This document shows positions 57,622 to 64,000 of a stretch of DNA of 64,000 bases, piece by piece. The DNA lies in assembly GCF_026151205.1 (NCBI RefSeq), contig NC_087081.1, forward strand, positions 5,451,246 to 5,515,245. The letters are read 5' to 3'. Under the pieces are notes generated by a model. That model was not told the origin of the DNA, did no database searches, and worked only from the letters and a program-made list of their open reading frames with translations. The DNA comes from Bolinopsis microptera (taxonomy: Eukaryota > Ctenophora > Tentaculata > Lobata > Bolinopsidae). The position numbers and the translations under genes are program-made. The number at the start of each line of letters is the position of its first letter. Within the stretch, counting starts at the first letter, position 1.

Positions 57622-58950
57622 ATGTTGATCGAAGGTGCTACGCCCATGTAAAGTGTAAACATTGTGCATCAAATTTATGGGCTATATCACTGTATTTGGA
57701 AGGTTGCCTACGTAAAAAATGAACAATATCGGACCAACAATAGTCAATTTCGCTCACTTTTGATAGGAACATATTGAAGACTTTCAGATATTATGTACAA
57801 AATGATCGCAACTGGCACATTTGGCCAGAACATCATATTAAATTCTGCCATGAAGCAAATTTACATGCGCTTGTATTTCAGAATATGAAGCTACTATTTA
57901 CTTTTGAATTTGTCATAATATCTATAAGTATAACATACATATACCGTTTCAGGCAGCTAAAGCTGTCAAACATTTACTTAGAGGGTTTTTGAGGACAAAA
58001 TTGGGCATCTAAATACATATTTTAAAATTTGTCTATAGATATGAATATGATCATTGCAATCATCCTGCACTAATAGTTTATAAGTCTCCAGGTCCCAAAC
58101 AATAAACACCATGACTGTTCACTTGCTTAGTTTGCTTCTGTATAAATTAGTTTCTTGGGTAATGAGTTGAGTCAGGGATATAATGTTTTGGAGGCGTCTT
58201 GGTAGATTCCAAACACAAGGAAATTTTCCTTTTGGTTGGTAATATACTCAATGATGGGAGTACAGTGTATTGGCTATGCCCCGCTTACTAGTTTAGCTCT
58301 TTCTAGTCCCCTGCTACACGGCATGTAAACAGGGATTGGCTAGTTAGAGGCGGTCCGTGTAGGCCTTACACTGTGCTTTCAGCAATACTCATAATACTGT
58401 TGAACTCTCGTCGCCAATGTTGAACTCTTTGGTTCTTTGAACAAAGTGAAACAAGAGTTGTTAGAAAACAATCGATGGTAAGAATAGAAGTGATTCATCT
58501 TGAAGAATGAACAGCTTTTTATATTGATTTTGGGAATCACTAGAAGCGGCCCAAGGTCACGTGATTTACTAGATGACTGCCTTGATCGCGTCAAGTAGGT
58601 GAGGCAGAGAAAGTTAGCAGTGCTAAATCATTTATGTGCGGGCAGCCAATAGGTTCTTAGAAATGAGTGATCACGTGAGCAGGGTCAATAATAAAACAAA
58701 TATTTATTTTTACGGCGCAATCAAACAATATCAATAATAAATAAATCAGGGGAGGTTTGAAGAGGTTTCAACCAATACACAGCAGAGGCGTGGTGATCGA
58801 GCTGAGGCAGTAGTAATATAGGCCTGAGTTACGGTTATATGTGACTTTAGCTTCTAATTCTAGGATAATGGGGCCGGCATTATATTAGGATTATTCTAGA
58901 ACTTTCTGGAACAATCCATGAATAATGAACTGGATCGTTATATACTTAAG
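57622..58950. other. Intergenic, nothing recognised
   Basis: No exon supported. Two CACGTG sites occur (about 58557 and 58673). Confidence 0.45.
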
Positions 58951-60042
58951 GGGGGGGGGGGGGGGGTTCACCCTGATTTTTTTGTGAAACTTGGTTTCGA
59001 GATAGCAGTTGACCAACAAACTAGGACCAGTGACCGAACTTTTGAGGGGGTCCCGGACCCCAACCGCCAAACGGTGCCCGCGGGGCAGCCACGCCCATAT
59101 TTTGTCCAAATTAGCCCCAATTTAGCCAAATACCCTGAACATGCCCAAAATCCAGATTCTAGGTGCTCTACTTGTAGCTAGTGGTCCCCTAAACTCGTAT
59201 ATGAATTTCCATCAAGATTGGACAAAAAATGACTGAGTTATGAGCAAAAAACCATATGACCATATTTGGGCATACGCACCAAATTTGATCGATTTTGGCC
59301 CATATATTGGTCAAACATCAATATTTTTGAATGAAATTCGCAATGCGAAATTCAGAATTTGGCCGCCAAATTTTTTAAAAGGCCTAACTCAAAATTCTGT
59401 CCCAAAACTTAAGGTCGAAATGCAATTCTACGTTGATTCTGAAAATTTCATGTAAAAATATAGAAACCCTATTGAGTTCTATTGTTTTGAGCGAAATCAG
59501 TTTTGCAAATATCGCGAACTGAGATATGGGCAATTTTGTTCATTTTTTGCGATTATTTGAACACAGAATCCACAGTTAGGTAGATACTGAGCTGATAATC
59601 ATAGAGAATGTGTAGTATTATTATATAGGCTTACCTTTCATATAAAGTTGGTTTCATTCAAAAATATTGATATTTGACCAATATATGGGCCAAAATCGAT
59701 CAAATTTGGTGCGTATGCCCAAATATGGTCATATGGTTTTTTGCTCATAACTCAGTCATTTTTTGTCCAATCTTGATAGAAATTCATATACGAGTTTAGG
59801 GGACCACTAGCTACAAGTAGAGCACCTAGAATCTGGATTTTGGGCATGTTCAGGGTATTTGGCTAAATTGGGGCTAATTTGGACAAAATATGGGCGTGGC
59901 TGCCCCGCGGGCACCGTTTGGCGGTTGGGGTCCGGAACCCCCTCAAAAGTTTGGTAACTGGTCCTAGTTTGTTGGTCAACTGCTATCTCGAAACCAAGTT
60001 TCACAAAAAAATCAGGGTGAACCCCAACCCCCCCCCCCCCCC
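58951..60042. mobile_element. Foldback family F element, nearly intact (1.09 kb)
   Basis: Arms of about 390 bp are inverted copies: the left begins with a G run, TTCACCCTGATTTTTTTGTG and AAACTTGGTTTCGAGATAGC; the right mirrors it and ends in a C run at 60042. The arms are nearly identical, so the pair is young or homogenised. The central 300 bp are AT-rich and non-coding. No target duplication is evident because of the homopolymers. Its right end lies 70 bp before the SnoaL-like gene. Confidence 0.9.
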
Positions 60043-60111
60043 ATCTGTCACTATTATTATTTTCCTATTTTGAATTGTAAGTGATAATTGTAACCTCTAC
60101 AGTCTACAATT

Positions 60112-61353
60112 GTGATGATTACGGCTACGCCGGTGTTAGACTTAGAACACTTCGACCCCTCGGAAGGGTATGCTCCACGATGGACTGACACTGAGGACTT
60201 CATTGAGGACATAACCTACCGGATATGGGAGAAAGGGGACGTTGACTTTATCAGGGACACCTACAGTGATACCTGTCCTATCTTCACCTTGTCAGGTAAC
60301 TGTGAAGGGGGAGAGATTGTGGTGCAGAACACCTCAAAAACCCTGAAAAGCTTCCCAGACAGAAGCCTGTACCCTGCTGATGTGGTGTGGAACGGAAACA
60401 ACACTACTGGCTACCATTCATCTCACCTCATCAGCACTAAGATGACGTATCACCACACGGAGGAGGAGAAAGGGGGGGAGTTCAGTGCTGCGTCCCATCT
60501 CAAGCAGGCCCGGATCTGGGTTATAGCGCACTGTGTTATGAAGGATGGGGTGATCGTGAGGGAGTGGCTGGTCAGGGATAACAAGAGTCTGTACGAACAG
60601 CTGGGGGTGTGTGGTGAGGAGGTGGCTAAGAGGTGGGCTGAGAAGTGGAGGCAGGAGAAACTCGACCCAGAGGAGAGTGGCTCTTGTCATCTCAGTTGGT
60701 TGACTGAAGAGTTCCAACGGGTACAGAAGGAGGGGACTTTGGAAGGGAATATCAGCATTAACCTGCACAATATCAGGCCAGCTGTAAGGCCTATCTACCA
60801 GTACATAGGACAGAGGGTTGCTGAACTGTACCGTAAAGTCTGGGGACCTGAAGGTATGGAATCACGTGATAGGTTTCAGGAGTTGATAGGACAAGTTTAC
60901 CACCCTCACGCCCGGTTTGAGTCTCCCCAAACAATCAACGGCACTGATTTAACAGGGTGGAGAGAGCTGACCACCCTGTACGACACATTTATTCTAGGAA
61001 ACGAGCAGGGTCAACAAGTTGCCATGTCCTTAGACTGGGTCATTGTCAAACCAGGGCATGACAAAAGGAAGATCTTATCAAACGGGGCTGTTCCAAACGC
61101 TTGGAGATACCCTGAACCCACGGATGTAAACCTTCAACTGGAGCTGGAGAGAGAGTTCAAAAACTCGGATCAAGTGTCAGAGAGCTTCACCATGGCCATA
61201 AGATGGACACTAGTAGGGAATCGGAAACAGGACCTATCTGATGTTTTTGTACCTGTGGTACTGTTGGCGGAGTCTCATTTGAACTGTGTGGGGTTCAGAG
61301 TTATACGGGACATTACTGTGTACGATAAAGTGGCTCTTGAGGCTCAGACTTAG
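60112..61353 (+). CDS. Two-domain SnoaL/NTF2-like protein, candidate bacterial transfer
   Basis: An intronless ORF of 413 codons, visibly GC-richer (around 50%) than its surroundings. Residues about 25-165 form a first SnoaL-like (polyketide cyclase/ester cyclase type, NTF2 fold) domain with the bacterial signature order IRDTYSD, FPDRSLYPADVVWNG, GYHSSH and EWLVRDN. Residues about 225-405 form a second, related domain (QVYHPHARFESP, GWRELTTLYDTF, MSLDWVIVK). Proteins of this layout are, to my knowledge, mostly bacterial and uncharacterised; the fold suggests a small-molecule enzyme or binding protein. There is no signal peptide, so it is probably cytosolic. The acceptor-like CCTCTACAG 12 nt before the ATG (60103-60111 region) may mark a 5' UTR intron. 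The intact ORF argues for a functional gene. Contamination or assembly chimera is less likely because host repeats lie close by. Confidence 0.85.
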   Translation: MMITATPVLDLEHFDPSEGYAPRWTDTEDFIEDITYRIWEKGDVDFIRDTYSDTCPIFTLSGNCEGGEIVVQNTSKTLKSFPDRSLYPADVVWNGNNTTGYHSSHLISTKMTYHHTEEEKGGEFSAASHLKQARIWVIAHCVMKDGVIVREWLVRDNKSLYEQLGVCGEEVAKRWAEKWRQEKLDPEESGSCHLSWLTEEFQRVQKEGTLEGNISINLHNIRPAVRPIYQYIGQRVAELYRKVWGPEGMESRDRFQELIGQVYHPHARFESPQTINGTDLTGWRELTTLYDTFILGNEQGQQVAMSLDWVIVKPGHDKRKILSNGAVPNAWRYPEPTDVNLQLELEREFKNSDQVSESFTMAIRWTLVGNRKQDLSDVFVPVVLLAESHLNCVGFRVIRDITVYDKVALEAQT

Positions 61354-63527
61354 ATTGGTTATGTAATTATCAGAAATGCGACGTTGTTTATGATGATTTA
61401 TTTTGACATGCGAAGTTAAAGCATTGAGCTGCGTTGTTTATTGTTTTTATCACAATTTGTAGAGGGGAATTCTGTTCAATATGTTAAGTGTTTGTGATTT
61501 TATTATTCTCGCAACGAGTTTGCAGAGTTCGCGTTCGTGATTTTTTGGTCTGAAAATCTGCGATTTTGGCGGACGTCCTAAGTAGATGGCCCCTTATCTC
61601 TTCACGAGATGTCAGAATCAATAGAGCATATTAAAATGTAGATTAGATAAGCGACAGACCAGGAGATTATTAATATTATAATTGAATTACATGTTTAGCA
61701 GTTTACCGTGGGTTCTATCTACTACTAGACCTATCAGTACCTTTCATATGAAGTTTGTATCATCCAAAATATATTGGTCAACTGCTCTCTTGAATCAAGT
61801 TTATCAATATCATGAACACCAAATAACCCAATTCTTTGCTTTTGCCAATTTATAACACCAAATAACACTTAAATTACTTTAAATTTCAAATTGAGTTATT
61901 TTGGTGTTGTGACTATAGAGTTTCCACAGCATTGTAAACTTAAAGTTGCATTGTACTCTGTAAATTATCACACTTCTTGTGCTTAATCCTATGTGTTACA
62001 GGTGTAAGTACGCAGTGAGTAAATGAGGCGCCAATTGTCATGGGAGCAGCTCTCTTCCTACATTATCTTCAATAGTGGTACGATATATAAAGAGAGTAAA
62101 TAGCAGTTTGTCTTGAGCGTGTTGGGAGAGAAGTACACGTGAGCAGTGATATAGCAGCAGTCGCTCCAAAATAATGATGTAATAAATCTTACAATTGGAA
62201 GCAGTCTTCAAACTTTGGAAGCATAAAAACAATGTACCTCGGGCTCGAGTCACAAGCGGGTCACAAGCGGGTCGCCTCGAGGTAAGAGGTACATCGTTTG
62301 CATGCTTCTATGACTACTTCAAACACTTCAAAAGACCAGTATGCAGCGATGTGTGCTCATATCGTAAACACTTATTACATTTATAGGCCAAAACATAAGA
62401 ATGGAACAGTGCCAAATTTTACCTAAACAATAATTCCGTTTTGTTATGGGGATTTTTGACGTTTTCAGGAGCATGTTCACAAATAATGACAATGAAAAAC
62501 AAAGTAAATTCTATTTTATTAATAAGTATAGCTTTATTAAAATTTATCAAAAGTCACATATTATAGCGATATACAGATTTCTCACTCGGAAAAGGATCAT
62601 GCTCTTCATCTTAACGTGGAATACCTTATCGGACGTTGTTTGACCGGACATTTCGTGAACCGACATAATTTTCAACGGACATAGGAACTCTCGAAAGAAT
62701 TCATTTAATGTATTTAATTTAACCTTCAGCGTCCAACTCCAATTAATGTCCGTTCAAATTAGGTCCGATAAGGTATAGTTAATATTCCTTCAGACATCAT
62801 TTACGATCACCTCCTGAATCCACGTGCGATATAACATAACTCATTTTGTTCTGGGATTGGTTGGTATTTACAGTCTTCTTGAACTTTCATTTCGTCATGG
62901 ACTTGTCAGTGACTTTCTGAAAATGTGATCAGAATTTAAAAGATAAATTTGCAATCAGTAGACAGTGTGATGAAATATATCAATTATAGCGGTCCTATTT
63001 TTTGTATACAGCACCACGATGCTCCTGGAGAACAAAACCTTTAAAGTTTGTTCCCACTTCCCTCCACTTTTGAAATATATTCTTAGAATATGCCGAACTA
63101 AATCTTCATGAAAATAATCAAGAAATGGATCATTTAGAGAATCGTTATTAATACACTTGTTTAAATAGTTTACGTAACCATAAACTTTGTTACTTACGTA
63201 GATTAATATTATAATTATATATGTAATTCAGCTATATACAACCCAGTAAATTTGTAATTATGTTATTGTTTCGACGCATCGTTTGCCGACTACCGCGTAA
63301 TACTAATATATTTTGTTCAATAGACCTCTAAATTCATTTCAATCTCTATCATTGTATTTGATTGTTAATCTTTCATAATCACGCCACCTCTGTATATTGG
63401 AGGTCCTGCGTCGTGTGGCTAGTATTTCATCACGTATGTTACTGATAAGGGGTGACGGACTGTCGTCTTCCCGGATCATCCTACTTGAATCTTCAACCTG
63501 CCAATAGGGATTGTCAAAGAATTAATC
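61354..63527. other. Intergenic, nothing coding recognised
   Basis: AT-rich sequence holding one imperfect palindrome (62218-62308) and scattered CACGTG sites (about 62138, 62821). The small ORFs are not supported. Confidence 0.45.
62218..62308. repeat. Long imperfect hairpin
   Basis: GAAGCAT-AAAAACAATGTACCTC (62218-62240) pairs with 62286-62308 at about 19 of 23 positions. The 45-nt loop contains CTCGAG and a duplicated CACAAGCGGGT. No target duplication, so it is either an old element or an independent palindrome. Confidence 0.65.
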
Positions 63528-63780
63528 AACTTGTTAATTACTAATTACCTGTTTATTACTAATTGTACGTTAATTACTAATTACATGTTCGTTACTAATT
63601 ACCTGTTCATTACTAATTGCATGTTAATTACTAATTACCTGTTCGTTACTAATTACCTGTTAATTACTAATTACCTGTTCATTACTAATTGCCTGTTAAT
63701 TACTAATTACATGTTCATTATTAATTACCTGTTAATTACTAATACCTGTTAATTACTAATTATATCCTGTTAATTACTAA
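63528..63780. repeat. 18-bp minisatellite TTAATTACTAATTACCTG
   Basis: About 14 copies with TTC/TTA and CCTG/CATG/TACG variants. The 73-codon repeat ORF is an artefact. Confidence 0.95.
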
Positions 63781-64000
63781 TCATCCGCCGTGAAAGTAAA
63801 CCTTATTTGTACAAAAAATCGTTAACAGTGCACAGTTCTATTTATAGTATTATTCCGAGTGGAGTTGTACCCCATCCATAATTGCAAAACGCAAATTATC
63901 GTCATGACGGTAAAGGTATATGTTTTATTTCCAATGTGCTGCGAAAATAGCGGTAGATATGCCATCTAAAAATTCCCAGCCACCCTAACATGCTACGAAT

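Noticed and set aside
60418-60768. 116-codon minus-strand ORF
   Set aside because: Antisense shadow of the SnoaL-like gene, whose motifs are on the plus strand.

Overview
This is eukaryotic, almost certainly metazoan, DNA. It is AT-rich (roughly 36% GC by eye), gene-poor and full of tandem repeats and transposon remnants. Its multi-exon genes have short GT-AG introns, and the domains they encode (Ly6/uPAR, sushi/CCP-like, LamG/pentraxin-like) point to an animal. The low GC, compact introns, RTE- and CR1/jockey-type LINEs and a bacterial-looking intronless gene suggest an invertebrate, probably marine. I cannot name the species.

Layout. 1-9.6 kb: no gene; CCAAT/E-box clusters, two minisatellites and one arm of a foldback repeat. 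9.7-10.9 kb (-): a secreted LamG-type protein gene carrying an 8-bp duplication that breaks its frame. 11.0-13.3 kb: a decayed LINE reverse transcriptase with tiny hairpin-rich elements inserted in and beside it. 13.3-20.6 kb: repeats and nested non-autonomous DNA transposons. 20.7-26.7 kb (-): an eight-exon gene for a 262-residue single-pass membrane protein with a Ly6/uPAR domain, assembled here from splice sites and phase; its second intron is a minisatellite that copies its own 5' splice junction. 27-34 kb: repeats. 34.5-38.2 kb (-): a full-length RTE-like LINE with one intact 1,109-codon ORF and a 10-bp target duplication. 39.0-39.9 kb (+): a three-exon gene for a 74-residue helical protein. 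40.9-49.3 kb: a tRNA-derived SINE, several hAT-like and hairpin elements and a second foldback. 50.9-56.5 kb (+): a 16-exon gene for a 647-residue sushi-like, probably GPI-anchored surface protein with an E-box cluster upstream. 58.9-60.0 kb: a 1.1-kb foldback element. 60.1-61.4 kb (+): an intronless GC-richer gene with two SnoaL/NTF2-like domains, a candidate bacterial transfer. 61.4-64 kb: no gene, one minisatellite.

Three of the genes (LamG-type, Ly6-type, sushi-type) encode secreted or surface proteins built from domains used in recognition and adhesion. Nothing here shows that they act together. The most distinctive features are a class of 77-143 bp ORF-less elements made almost entirely of hairpins with 8-9 bp target duplications, and the self-copying splice-donor minisatellite. 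All exon models are by-eye predictions supported by splice consensus, phase continuity and domain logic, with no transcript evidence.
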